Below are positions 10,719 to 20,640 of a DNA stretch of 64,000 nt, one piece after another. How positions within the stretch are numbered: position 1 is the first letter of the stretch; each line of letters starts with the position of its first letter. Position numbers and translations under genes: made by a program. The stretch comes from Balamuthia mandrillaris (lineage: Eukaryota > Discosea > Longamoebia > Balamuthiidae): NCBI GenBank assembly GCA_031835245.1, contig JAVKOQ010000082.1:1-64000 (forward strand). The letters run 5' to 3'. A model generated the notes under the pieces. The model worked only from the letters and a program-made list of their open reading frames with translations, searched no databases and was not told the DNA's origin.

Positions 10719-11915
10719 TTAGGCTTGTTGGTATTGTTGGTGATGATGAGGTTTCTGTTGCTGCTGTTGCAGGTGAAGCTGCTGTTGCTGTTGTTGCTGT
10801 TCTTTGAGCGCTTTCGCTCGCTCCGCCTCTTCTCGCTCCAACTTTTTCCTCGCTCTCCATCGCTGTACTCTCAATCGATTGAGCTCCCTTCGTCGCTCCT
10901 CACGTTGCGCCAATGTCCATTCCTCATCCTCCTCTGTCCGCGTCTTCGCTCCACCAACCGCTGCACCGGAACTACCGAGATGTGAGTCGCCTCCTTCCAA
11001 CCCTACAGCAACGCCAGTTCCAGTTTTGGCGATAGTGCTGCTTCCTTTTCTCTTCTTTCCTGTGGCTGGAGCTCCACCTCGGCCACCTTTCCTACCGCCA
11101 CGCCCTACGGGAGTGGAAGCGTAGGCAGTGCCGGTGGAGGTTACGCCTTTGGAAAGAGCGGAGACAATTATGGGTGTTGCCGTTCGGGTCTTTCTTTTCT
11201 TGCGTTGCTTGCTTCGTTCTTCGTCCTCTCTCCACGTTTTGTCCTCTTCTTTCTTTCGTGAGGACCTGGTAATGGTTTTGTGTTGCTGCTCGTCAAAGTC
11301 TCCTTCGTATTCTTCTTCATCTTCTTCTTCTTCTTCGTCTTCGTCTTTCTCTTCCTCTTCTTCCTCTTCTTCATATGCTGCCGACGCTATCGCCGCTTTT
11401 GATGTTTTTCTGGGCCTGTTCTCGGCCATTCCAGGAACCGCTCGTCGCGTGGCTCTGCTTCGTTCTTTCTTAATCATGTGTCGGAAGCTCTCATCCTCGC
11501 TCATGTGCAAACCACCACCACCAACAAGGCCTCCCATGTCATCCTCACTCATTGACTCTCTATCCTCTTCATCATCTCCCCCGGAGGAAGAGGCCGAGCG
11601 GTAATACAGAAGCCCAGCAGCAGCTCCAGGCTGTCCTGGTCTTTCTTTCTTGACCCTTTTCCTTCGGAAGGAAGGTGAAACGGTTGCTGCTGGCAACAGG
11701 TTATTGCTCGTACTTTGTGCTCCTCCTCGTTTCCATTCCTTCACTCGAAAGAGTTTCCGTTCCTCCTCGATCACGCTCAAAAGGCAGTCCAGCAGCTTTG
11801 GATCTCGCTCCTCCTCGGAGGAGGAAGCGGCCGCAGCTGCTGCTGCACCTCCGCCATCGCTGCCGCTGTCGCTACGTTTGTTGTGTTTCGAATCTAACCT
11901 CATGCTTAGTCGCAT
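10719..11915 (-). CDS. Acidic/basic nuclear protein with bZIP-like basic region
   Basis: Single exon, 398 residues. The N-terminal half is Ser/acidic (a long EEEEEDEEEYEGDFD-type tract). The middle is Lys/Arg-rich with Gly/Arg AT-hook-like patches (VGRGGRKGGRGG). Near the C-terminus a basic helix, RRELNRLRVQRWRARKKLE, has the N..xQRxRxRKK spacing of a bZIP DNA-contact region and continues as a charged helix before a Gln-rich end (KEQQQQQQQ). A regular leucine zipper is not evident, so a bZIP call is tentative. Location inferred as nuclear. It could equally be a chromatin-associated protein with a basic helix. Confidence 0.6.
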   Translation of the reverse strand: MRLSMRLDSKHNKRSDSGSDGGGAAAAAAASSSEEERDPKLLDCLLSVIEEERKLFRVKEWKRGGAQSTSNNLLPAATVSPSFRRKRVKKERPGQPGAAAGLLYYRSASSSGGDDEEDRESMSEDDMGGLVGGGGLHMSEDESFRHMIKKERSRATRRAVPGMAENRPRKTSKAAIASAAYEEEEEEEEKDEDEEEEEDEEEYEGDFDEQQHKTITRSSRKKEEDKTWREDEERSKQRKKRKTRTATPIIVSALSKGVTSTGTAYASTPVGRGGRKGGRGGAPATGKKRKGSSTIAKTGTGVAVGLEGGDSHLGSSGAAVGGAKTRTEEDEEWTLAQREERRRELNRLRVQRWRARKKLEREEAERAKALKEQQQQQQQLHLQQQQQKPHHHQQYQQA

Positions 11916-13647
11916 CTTGGTTGAAGCTTGTGCTATCTGTGGTGTTTTACTGGGTTACTTATGGGCGACCTTTTTCTCGAAAGGGCTTACGTGAGAAAGG
12001 TGGTAATTAAAAGAGTCAATTAAACAACCAAGGAGGAACAGAAAAACAACAAGGAGAAACACAGGCTGCGGCGAACCGATGGTCACCGACGCCTTTCTTT
12101 TAAAAAAAAAATGAAGGAGAGGGAAACGTACAAATCACCTCTAGTTCCAGTTCTTTTGGTGGCACGCTTTGTTCGCGGAGTTACTCGATCCCGTTAGGTT
12201 CGGATCGCCGGTTTTTTTTTTTTTTCAACTCGATGGACGTATGACACTGCTGGGGTTCTTTTTTTTTTTGTGGCGTCAGTTCCTCCTGCAAGGTGTTTTT
12301 TTGCACCTTTCTCTCTCCCAGCTCTCTCACCACCCCCACACCCATAAAATCAAAAAAAAACGTAACAAACACACACATCAAACCATAACGCGCGCGCGGT
12401 GGTGACATCAAAACGTACCTCCTCCCCTTTCTCTCCTTCCCCTCTTTATTTTTATTTTATTTTTTGACGTGGGGGTGCACGTACGTTGGGTGGGTCTCAA
12501 GCGCGTGGCGTGGCGTGGCGTCGCGTCGCGTAGTTCGTTGGGGGAGGGGAGGCGTCGCGGCGTAATGTTACGCTACTTTTTTTTTTGTCCCTGTTCGCGG
12601 CTGCTACTGTTTTTTTTTTTAAGGCGCCGGTTATGGTTACCTTTTTTGGAGGGTTACTCTGAAGAGAGAGAAAGAGAGAGGAAAAAGGTCCGGTCGGTCC
12701 GGTCAGTCATTTGTCAGAAGAATGGAAAGAAAACACATGAACAACTCACAGAAAATACGTTTTGCAGGAGGAGGAGAGGGGCAAATAATTATACCGAAAG
12801 CAAAGCAAAGCGCAAAACAAAAACGGTTATGTTTTTGCAAGAACAAGAACAAAAAAAAAACTTGTCAAACCAACAACAACAAAGAAAAAACAGAAACAAA
12901 AGCATGGAAAGTCGAAAAAAAAAAATGGAGTGCTTGGTTGTAATGAGGATAAGGGGGGGAAGTGGAGGGGATTACCTTGGTAACGTTGTCTTTTGAAGCG
13001 ACCGTTTTTACGTGCAGGCCCCCTTTGTGAAGCTTTAGTGTTTTGGGGTAAACAGAACAAAAAATAATTTTTTTTTTTGAACGGCCAAAGAAAACGGTAA
13101 GAAAATGTTCCTATGTGCGCACCATTACACCTATCGCAGGAGAGGGGGGAAAAAATAATAGTACCTTGCAAACAGACCTGTAGCCAACGTACGGCGACCT
13201 TGCGATAACCAAGGAGCTGTAACCTCACCAAAAAATATATATATATATATCTATATCTTGGTGGTTACCTCCGCTTTTTTTTTTGTTTTTTTTTTTTCCC
13301 TTGTAACCTCGTTCCTCCTCTCTCCCTAAATAAAAATATCGAAACCAAAAACAAAAACGTTACCGCCTTTCCCCCCTGTACGTTGTCGAGGGTTATTGTA
13401 GTTTTTTTTTTTGTTTGACGTGGAGACGCGCTCTTTTTATGGGTCCTGAGTCGAGGGGTTTGCCGTTGCTCTCCCTCACGTCGTGTTCGAGTGGTGGAAA
13501 GTTGACAGAAAATCGAGAACATTCAAAATTTTGATCGACACCAAATCCGAAGAAAAAAGGACGAAAAGTGGAGATTCACGTGTCGTCATGATATATTAAT
13601 CGGGACGACATGATGGTTAAACAAACAACAACATAGCGAGAGGATCC
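11916..13647. other. 1.7-kb intergenic region rich in GTTAC/GTAAC
   Basis: The longest gene-poor stretch of the window, between the bZIP-like gene (-, start 11915) and the coiled-coil gene (-, end 13648). No supported gene. It contains long A and T runs, CACGTGC/GCACGTACG-type GC patches near 12475-12545, and repeated GGTTACC/GTTAC/GTAAC words (for example near 12415, 12635, 12970, 13270, 13365). It probably holds the promoter of the bZIP-like gene. Confidence 0.5.
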
Positions 13648-15095
13648 TCAGTCCGAGTCGAGTAGGTCAACCACCACTGGAGCACTCTTTGTTCCGGGTG
13701 TGTTGATTGGTGGAGGGGCTCCAAATAGACGTCTCCGCTTGGTAACGTAAGCCGATGAGTCCTCGTCCGCTTCCTCATCCTCCTCGTCTCCTTCATCGCT
13801 CCAATCTTCGGTTTGCTTCCAGCTTTTCTTGTTGTTTGTCGATCGTTTTGAAGCCACACTTTTCTCTCTTTTCCTCTTTCGTTCCTCTTCCAGCTCCTGC
13901 TCCTTGGTCTGAAGGGACTGGCGCAATTCCGCAGCAATCCGGTCGCTCTCCTCCTTTTCCTTTTCCAAGTCCTCCTTCACGCTCTGCCAGTAGATTTCCT
14001 TCGTTCCTCTCTCCCGTTCCAGCTTCATCCTTGCTTTCTTTTCCGTTTGTGCCATTTCTTTTTTTTTTTGTTTTGTTTTTATGTTTTCTCCTTTCAGCCA
14101 CACCAAGATACAAAGATGAAGAAGGGAGAGCATAAACGGAGACAAGCAGAAGCGAAGAAGAAAAAGAAGCAGAAGAAGAAGAAGAAGAAGAAGAAGAAGA
14201 AGAAGAAGAAGAAGAAGAAGAAGAAGAAGAACAAGAACAAGAACAAGAAGAAGAACAAGAACAAGAACAAGAACAAGAACCACAGCAAGAACAAGAAGAA
14301 GAACAAGAAGAAAAAGAAAAAGAAAAAGAAGGAGAAGAAGCAGAAGAACAAGAAGAACAAGAACAAGAAGAACATACCTTGAGCCCTCTGCAAAAAGTTC
14401 TGCAGCCTTGTCGACTGTTTCGCCTGTTGCTGCAGGCCGGCCACATTATCGCTCACATACCTGCCCCACTGATCCATTTGCAGCCTCAACCGTCGGTTGG
14501 CATTGCTGAGCTCGGCGATGGTGCGCTCCTTCTCTCGCAGCTGGGCCTGCAGTTCCTCCTGCCCAAAGGTGTGCCGCTCGGCGAGCACCCTCTGCAGGCT
14601 CTCTTCCAGCGTGCGGATGCGCTCCTTGCGACTCTCCCCTTTGAGGAGGAGGCGCTCGATGTCGGTGAAGCACTCGCCGAGGAGGTCGCGGTAGCGGGCG
14701 GCTTGCTCGTGGGCTGCCTCGAGGGATCCCTTCAGGGCAATCACCACCTCGATGAGTTTGTCTTGAAACTGGCGGTCATGCTCCCTTTTTTCTTCTTCGT
14801 CTTCTTCTGTGTCATCCTCTTCTTCCAGCTCTCGTCGAAGAGATATTCTCCCTCCTTTCTTGAACACCCTTCTTCGAACGCTGCTGCTAGCTGCTCTTCT
14901 TCTTTGCTCTCCTGCCAGTCTGTCTTTCAGCTCCAAGAGGCCCTCGCGGATGACCTGCTCGCGTCTCTTCCGGCTTTCCTCGCTGAGGTTCTCCACTTCA
15001 AGCCTCAGCTCCTCGTTCTCCTCTTCCAAGTCCTTGAGCTTTGCCTTCACTGCCTTGAGCTCCTTGGCCACCCCAAAGTCTTCTCCGTATTCCAT
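13648..15095 (-). CDS. Coiled-coil protein
   Basis: Two exons, 14378-15095 and 13648-14090, joined across a 287-bp intron made largely of AAG/AAC repeats (CTT on the sense strand); 1161 nt, 386 residues. Exon 1 is an almost continuous coiled coil (AKELKAVKAKLKDLEEENEE, then ERLLLKGESRKERIRTLEES and SNANRRLRLQMDQWGRYV). Exon 2 continues with a charged helix and ends in a basic/acidic tail (SVASKRSTNNKKS, ending VVVDLLDSD). The acidic VVVDLL ending could be a SUMO- or cofactor-binding motif (inference). No enzyme domain. Likely a structural or scaffold protein. A TGTCGACA copy lies 85 bp upstream of its ATG. Confidence 0.7.
14155..14371 (+). repeat. (AAG/AAC)n purine array in intron
   Basis: Long AAG/AAC/AAA trinucleotide array filling the intron of the coiled-coil gene (minus strand), so it reads CTT/GTT on the sense strand. 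Poly-Lys frames across it are artefacts. Confidence 0.9.
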
Positions 15096-15179
15096 TTTTT
15101 TCTTTCTTTTTTTTTTTGTGGAAAGCTTTGAAAAATAATTGGTTAAGAAATTTCATTGCCAATCATAAATCCAAAATAA

Positions 15180-15187
15180 TGTCGACA
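15180..15187. promoter_or_regulatory. TGTCGACA site
   Basis: Exact palindrome in the 97-bp gap between the coiled-coil gene start (15095, -) and the BUD31 stop (15193, -). It fits as the promoter element of the coiled-coil gene. Confidence 0.4.
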
Positions 15188-15192
15188 CATAT

Positions 15193-16454
15193 TCATCCGC
15201 TTCTTCTCCTCTTCTCCTTTCGTTCTCTTTCGTCTTCTTCTTTCTGATTCCTTTCATCATCCTCTTGTTCTTCCTCTTCCTTCTCCTCGTCCTCGTCTTC
15301 TTCTTCTTCTTCTTCTGCTTCTTCTTTTTCTCGTTGTTTCTTGCCTTTTCGACTATCTCGCTCCTCTTCTTCCTCTTCTTCGGAGTCACGATTGTTACTT
15401 TGTTCTTCATCCTCATCTGAACGATCCCGCGAAGAGCTTCTTTCTTCTGCTTCTGTGCGACTTCTTTTCTTTCCTGAGCTCGTTTCTTTTCCTTTGTTCT
15501 CCCCACTTCATTGAAACAAATGGTTGGTTCCTAAACCATTCAGAGAGAGAGAGAGAGAGAGAAGAGAGAGTGTGTGTGCTAAAATACATACGGCAAAGGA
15601 AAGAGGTCACTGTGCCATCCATAAGGGACTTCAGAGCCAGCACAACCGCGACAGCCCGTTTTGACGTTCTCGATCTCTCTGTTGCCTCGCTCGTGGCGTG
15701 GCACCCTGCAGATAGACACCGAGCCAAAGTGATTCTTCTCCAATGCCATCAGAGAGCATAGGTTGTTGTAGCCTGGCTGTTGTGGTTGAAGTTTTGTAAA
15801 ACAAAAAGGTAAGCATCGGGCAGGAGAAAAGAAGAGAAAGGGAAAGAAAAATGAGAAGAGAAGAGGATCGAAGAAAGAGAAGAAAGAAGCAGCCAAAAAG
15901 CAGTGAAGAAGAAAGAAGCAGCAAAAAAGCGCAGAAGCACAGAGAAGAAATGAAAAAGCAAAACATAAACGAGCAAGGGAAAAAAGACACAACCGCGAAG
16001 AGCAAAACGATGACAGCGAGAAACAAATAGAGGCGTACCTTCTTCCATTTGGCGATCAGTTTGGCATCGGCCAGCTTCTCGCGAAGGCAGTACTCGTAGA
16101 GCTCACGCGAGATGGCCTTCTTCTTGTAGTACGCCTCGTAGATGAAACGAGTGCGATAAAAGTGGTACTTGTGGATGGGATGCAGCGTTTCTCTCACACG
16201 CTTGCCTTCATGAGACTCATTCACAGCTTGAGGAACAACACATCAAAAAAATAAGGTGTGTTAATGTATAATCTCTTGTCCGTTGCCAGAAAAAGAAAGA
16301 AAGTAATCGAAAGGAAAGAAGAGAGGTTCTAGAAGGAGGATTAAAAAAAAATACCATCTTCCATTTGGCGATCGATCTCTTCCAAGATGGGAGCGATTTT
16401 GTCCCATCCCGCCGGAGGCTTTTGTGTAGTGAACCGCTTGCCAACCTTGTACAT
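15193..16454 (-). CDS. BUD31: BUD31/G10 splicing factor with acidic-basic C-terminal tail
   Basis: Core spliceosome (NineTeen-related, Bact) zinc protein. Four exons: 16355-16454, 16039-16226, 15592-15776, 15193-15505; 786 nt, 261 residues. Exons 1-3 match BUD31 along its whole length: PPAGWDKIAPILEEIDRQM, SHEGKRVRETLHPIHKY, YRTRFIYEAYYKKKAISREL, YEYCLREKL, AKWKKPGYNNLC, ICRVPRHE and GCRGCAG. BUD31 normally ends at that CRGC motif (about 144 residues). Here the frame continues (SEVPYGWHSDLFPLP), crosses an intron and adds about 105 residues of Ser/Arg/Glu/Lys-rich sequence (RSRTEAEERSSSRDRSDEDE). Some zinc-ligand cysteines of the LCCLRCIQ segment are replaced (LCSLMALE). Divergent from TRIP4 across TGTCGACA sites. 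Confidence 0.9.
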
Positions 16455-16603
16455 GGTTTATTATTTTTCTTTTTTTCTCACCACTGTGCCGAAAGAGTTG
16501 CCGTGGAGGGTGGTGTCGCTCTCTTCTTTTCTTTCTTTGCGCCTTTCTTCTTTACTTTTTCCTTAGCGTGCTCATTTGTTGCACCATTTCTGCAGGGTTT
16601 ATT

Positions 16604-16707
16604 TGTCGACAAATTGGCGCATACGTCAGCATTATGTCCACATAAAATATGACGTCAGGCCGGTTGTCTACACATAAACGATATGACGTCAGCCCAATGT
16701 GTCGACA
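16604..16707. promoter_or_regulatory. Divergent promoter: two TGTCGACA sites plus three TGACGTCA-like sites
   Basis: Between BUD31 (-) and TRIP4 (+). Exact TGTCGACA at 16604-16611 and 16700-16707 bracket three ACGTCA elements (near 16622, 16649 and 16684; two read ATATGACGTCAG). The CRE-like cores suggest a bZIP (ATF/CREB-type) factor, as inference. Confidence 0.5.
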
Positions 16708-16736
16708 CAAAACATGCTTTAGTGAAGAAGAAAAGA

Positions 16737-16767
<31 letters not shown>

Positions 16768-16819
16768 AGGAACAAAGGTAAGGGAGACAGACACCACCGT
16801 TCGTACACACACCTGGCCC

Positions 16820-17000
16820 ATGGCACGCTACAACCCTCTCCCTCAACAACGCTACATCCAGCCAGCCGCTCAAAAGGACTTTGAGCTGTGGACGGCCAAT
16901 CGCCTGAAACATTTAATGGGCCTGGAAGACGTCGATGCCCTCGTCCAAGATCTCTTCGCCAAGGAGACCTCTCAAGAGGTTCACGAATGGGTCGAGGTTC

Positions 17001-17041
<41 letters not shown>

Positions 17042-18801
17042 GCTGCTGCTCACTTCAGAACAAAAAAGAGCGTTTTAGGGTGGGAAAGAAAAGCGGTGAA
17101 AAAATTCTATGAGAACTTTGTGGAGAAGCGGGTCAAGACGTCCGCCATCTTTCGCCTCGCCAACGACCGCTCTCAGGCACGGGTGGTGGAGCAGGCCTCC
17201 ACCGCCGAGTTCGAGGCGTACAAGAAGCCCGAGCTGGGAGAGGACGGGTTCATGTCGCTGAAGGCCAAGGCCAAGGCGCAGAAGAAGCAGGAGGAGGCGC
17301 AGGCCCAGGCTCAGGCGCAGTTGCAGCAGCAAAAGGCCGCTGTGAAGCAGAAGAAGAGGAATCAGCGGCGTAATAGACGCATATGCGACTGTCAAGGTCG
17401 GTATTCTAACCTCTTTTTGATCTTGTTCTTCTTTGTTCTATCTTCTCCTTTCTCATGTCCTTCCTTCTTCCTTTTCTCTTTCTTGTTCTTGTTCTTGTTC
17501 TTGTTCTTGTTCTTGTTCTTGTTCTTGTTCTTGTTCTTGTTCTTGTTCTTGTTCTTGTTCTTGTTCTTGTTCTTCTTCTTGTTCTTCTTCTTGTTCTTCT
17601 TCTTTTTCTTCTTCTTCTTTTTCTTCTTCTTCTTCTTCTTCTTCTTCTTTTGAACTCACTCATCTTATTCTTTCCTTGCCTAATATAAAGGACTGAAGTG
17701 TGGAGTATACATGAATTGTCTTTGGTGCGGTAGAGTGACATGCGAAACAGAAGGACCAGGTCCTTGCTTCTTTTGTCACCACGAAGTGGACGTAGATAAT
17801 CCCACACATGTCTTCTCTGAAGAACGACAAGACAAGAAGAAGAAAGGATCGCCACAAACGACTCGAGCAGAGGAGGCCTCCACCGAAATGGATGAAGGCT
17901 TGGCTCGTGCATTATTGCGTAAAGATGAGTTGTTGGAGTATGAACGAAATAGTGCCCGCAGAACAGTCGTTTATGGTTATTCTTCTTTGCTTCTTTCTTT
18001 TCTTTCTTTCTCTTTCTACATTTCTTTGCTTTCATCACTTTTTACTAATTCGTTTACATTCTTTTCTTTATTTTACTCTTAGACGATCATGAGGACTACT
18101 TCTCTGTGGATTCTACGAAATGGTTAACGGCAGAGGAGAAGAAGAGGATGAAAGAGAAAGAAGAAGAAATGAAAAAAAAGAAGGAAGAGAATGCACGCAA
18201 AATTACTGTTTCTTTTGACCTTGCCGGCCGGAAAGTCATTCACGCTAACGGTTCATTTGCTTCTGTCCATTCTCTGCTTTTCTCTTTTCTTGTTCTCTCT
18301 TCTCTGCTTCTCAAACCATTACATTAACATTAAAGCCACACAACAGATGAGATAGTTTCGTCGGACGGAGCTTTCGTTTCCGAAGGAGATCTCTCCAAAA
18401 GTGGTTTCTTATTCAATCCGAGTCTCGACGTGCCTAACCCTCTCTACACCTCTGACGATCTTCCTCCTGCTTCTCAACAACAAACAACATCAACTGAAGA
18501 CCCAGGGCAAAAGAAAAAGAGAAGAAGAAGAAAGAAGAAGGAGCAACAACCAACACACGAACAACAAATCGCAAAAAAGAGAGAAGCACTCACTTCGAAA
18601 CGGATTCAACACGAATACTTTGTTGCCGATGAGGATACCTCCTCTTGGCCTGCTTCTTCTTCTTCTTCAGGAGCTGGAGGGAGTAGCAGCGCAGCATCAG
18701 GATCCATGCAATGGGCTGACATGGTGGATGATGCGGACGACGATGACTACTTTGATGATGACTATGATGATGCTCCTTCCTTTGCTGCGCGAAGACATTA
18801 A
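16820..18801 (+). CDS. Activating signal cointegrator 1 (ASC-1/TRIP4), without ASCH domain
   Basis: Five exons: 16820-16996, 17069-17396, 17691-17975, 18083-18250, 18347-18801; 1413 nt, 470 residues. Exon 1-2 encode the N-terminal helical region (LEDVDALVQDLF). The C2HC5 zinc finger spans exons 2-3: RRICDCQG, LKCGVYMNCLWCGRVTCE, GPGPCFFCHHE. Next comes the conserved LLEYERNSARRTVVYDD and DYFSVDSTKWLTAEE block, then ITVSFDLAGRKVI. In animals ASC-1 is a subunit of the ASC complex that splits collided ribosomes and acts as a transcription coactivator. The usual C-terminal ASCH domain is absent: the protein ends in a basic then acidic tail (DDADDDDYFDDDYDD). Intron 2 is packed with TTCTTG repeats. 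Confidence 0.9.
17484..17651 (+). repeat. (TTCTTG)n / (TTC)n array in TRIP4 intron
   Basis: Hexamer and trinucleotide pyrimidine-rich array inside TRIP4 intron 2. It yields false Leu/Phe, Ser/Cys and Glu/Gln frames. Confidence 0.9.
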
Positions 18802-18960
18802 TCACTTTGTTGAAGCTTGTTACAACAAAAACAAAGATACACAATTGTTACAGGCATAACGCGAGAAAGAAGAGAAGCGAAGAGAAGAGAAGAGAATCGA
18901 AGAGAATCGAAGAGAAGAGAGAGGAACGTTATTTCACTTTTCAAATATGTTTACTTTGTT

Positions 18961-20196
18961 TTAAAAGCCAGCAAGATAACAACGGCCGCGGCAGTCAGGG
19001 CAAGGACCCTTGTAATGGATCTCGGTCTTTTCGCAAGGACCGAAGGTTCCCTTGCCTCCTTTCCCTCCGCAGGTGTTGCAGGGCACCACGGAGTAACCCA
19101 GCGAACCCTTGCCCTCGCAACAAGGGCAGTCCCACTTGCGATGGATGGAGCTTTGCTCGCAGGCGCCAAACGTGCCCCACGCCCCCTTGCCGTCGCACTT
19201 GGGGCACTTGCCTCCCCGTGACTTTTGCGAGCCGTCCCGTGACTTTTGCGAGCCGCCCGCTTTCTTTCTTTCCTTCTTCTCCGCAAACGGACCCGAGCGG
19301 GAAGTGGTTGTTGTCGTTACACTGATAGCGGTAGCAAGCGGTTAATAAGAGAAGAGAAGCGAAAGAGATAACATAAACAGAGTCGTTGAAACCATACGTG
19401 GTTGTGCAAGAGCCTCCACCCGAGCCGAAGCCTCCTTGCTGTTGTTGATAATATTGTTGTTGCTGTTGTTGCTGAGGACCGCCGTACATTCCGCCTTGTT
19501 GAGGACCGCCGTACATGCCTCCTTGCTGTTGTTGCTGTTGTGGTTGTTGTGGAGAAGAAGCCACGTAGCCTTTTCCTTTACAGGAGGGACAGTCTCCCTT
19601 TCGGTGGACGTCGTCCTGCTCGCAGGGGCCAAAGGCTCCCTTTCCTCCCTTGCCGTCGCACTTTTTGCACTTCTTCACGGGGTAGTCCAACACGCCGCGA
19701 CCCTCGCAGCAACGGCAATCGGCCTTGCGGTGTATGTCGTCCTGCTCGCAAGCTCCAAAGGGACCCCATCCACCTTTACCGTCGCATTTGGGACAGTCGA
19801 CTTCTTGGCTATATAGTGGGCAGAGAGAGAAGGGTTGGTTCGTTAGCTAAGAATAAAACCAAAGCAGAAGGGACAAGAAACAAAAAGGTACCTCACGGGA
19901 GCTGCCCACATTCCGCCTTGCTGAGGACCGCCGTACATGCCTCCTTGTTGAGGACCACCGTACATGCCTCCTTGCTGAGGTCCTCCGCCGTACATTCCTC
20001 CTTGCTGCTGTTGGTAATATTGTTGCTGTTGTTGTTCAGGGCCGCCGTACATTCCTCCTCCTTGCTGAGGGCCGCCGAACATGCCTCCTTGCTGAGGACC
20101 GCCGAACATGCCTCCTCCTTGTTGTTGCTGCGGAGGCCCGCCAAACATTCCTCCTCCTTGTTGTTGTTGCGGACCGCCAAAGAAGCCACCAAACAT
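18961..20196 (-). CDS. GGPQQ-rich protein with tandem DnaJ-like cysteine repeats
   Basis: Three exons: 19892-20196, 19398-19808, 18961-19321; 1077 nt, 358 residues. Exon 1 is a low-complexity GGPQQ/GGMYGGPQQ domain like those of annexin-VII or prion-like scaffolds. Exons 2 and 3 each carry one long cysteine module: CPKCDGKGGWGPFGACEQ, then H-x-K-x-DCRCCEGRG, then CKKCDGKGGKGAFGPCEQ, then CPSCKGKG. The CxxCxGxG spacing is that of DnaJ-type zinc fingers, so each module should hold zinc. A second GGMYGGPQQ stretch separates the modules. No J-domain is present. Function unknown; membrane or RNP scaffold is possible. Confidence 0.8.
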
Positions 20197-20640
20197 TCTG
20201 TAGGTCTGTGTTGTTCTGTTTCAAATAAAATAAGCAAGTTTGAAAATAACAAACCGACTCGTCGCTATAAAACTCGTCCCGTTTCGTGGGGCAAGCCGAA
20301 TGACGTTTTTGTTAATCAAGAGTTTCGTGCTGCAGCACCTGCATCTGCAGTTTAGGGTTTATTTGCGAGATGGAAGCAGCCCATTGGCTTCCACGCAATT
20401 CATTCCGCTTGTGGCTGGGCAATATACAAATGCTGCGTGTTGGTAAAGCCTTCAAGGAAATTGTTAACGCAGAGAAGAATACTGACTTTTTGCAGGTGGT
20501 GCCTAGCGCATTATGAGCGAAGGAGTGCAAGAACAACAAGGAGCGAAAGAACAACACTTCAATGGACCAGTGTTTTGTTTGGACGTTGTTAAAAAGCAGC
20601 AATTGCAAAAAGGGAAAAACACGGTCGAATCCTCTCCAGC
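20197..20640. other. Intergenic with possible coding remnant (+)
   Basis: Lies between the cysteine-repeat gene start and the 3' end of surface protein B. Plus-strand frames read protein-like (TRPVSWGKPNDVFVNQEF near 20265-20325, then LRDGSSPLASTQFIPL near 20365-20415, then after a GTAAAG..TTGCAG segment EGVQEQQGAKEQHF near 20515-20560). They are in different frames without a clear start, so this may be a degraded or very short gene. Confidence 0.3.

Noticed and set aside
14047-14382. Poly-Lys/Asn open frame (+) and Phe/Leu-rich extension of the coiled-coil gene (-)
   Set aside because: Both are readings of the intronic AAG/AAC array; clean splice sites flank it.
17406-18038. Open frames rich in Arg-Thr-Arg or Glu-Gln across 17.45-17.66 kb
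   Set aside because: They come from the TTCTTG array in TRIP4 intron 2.
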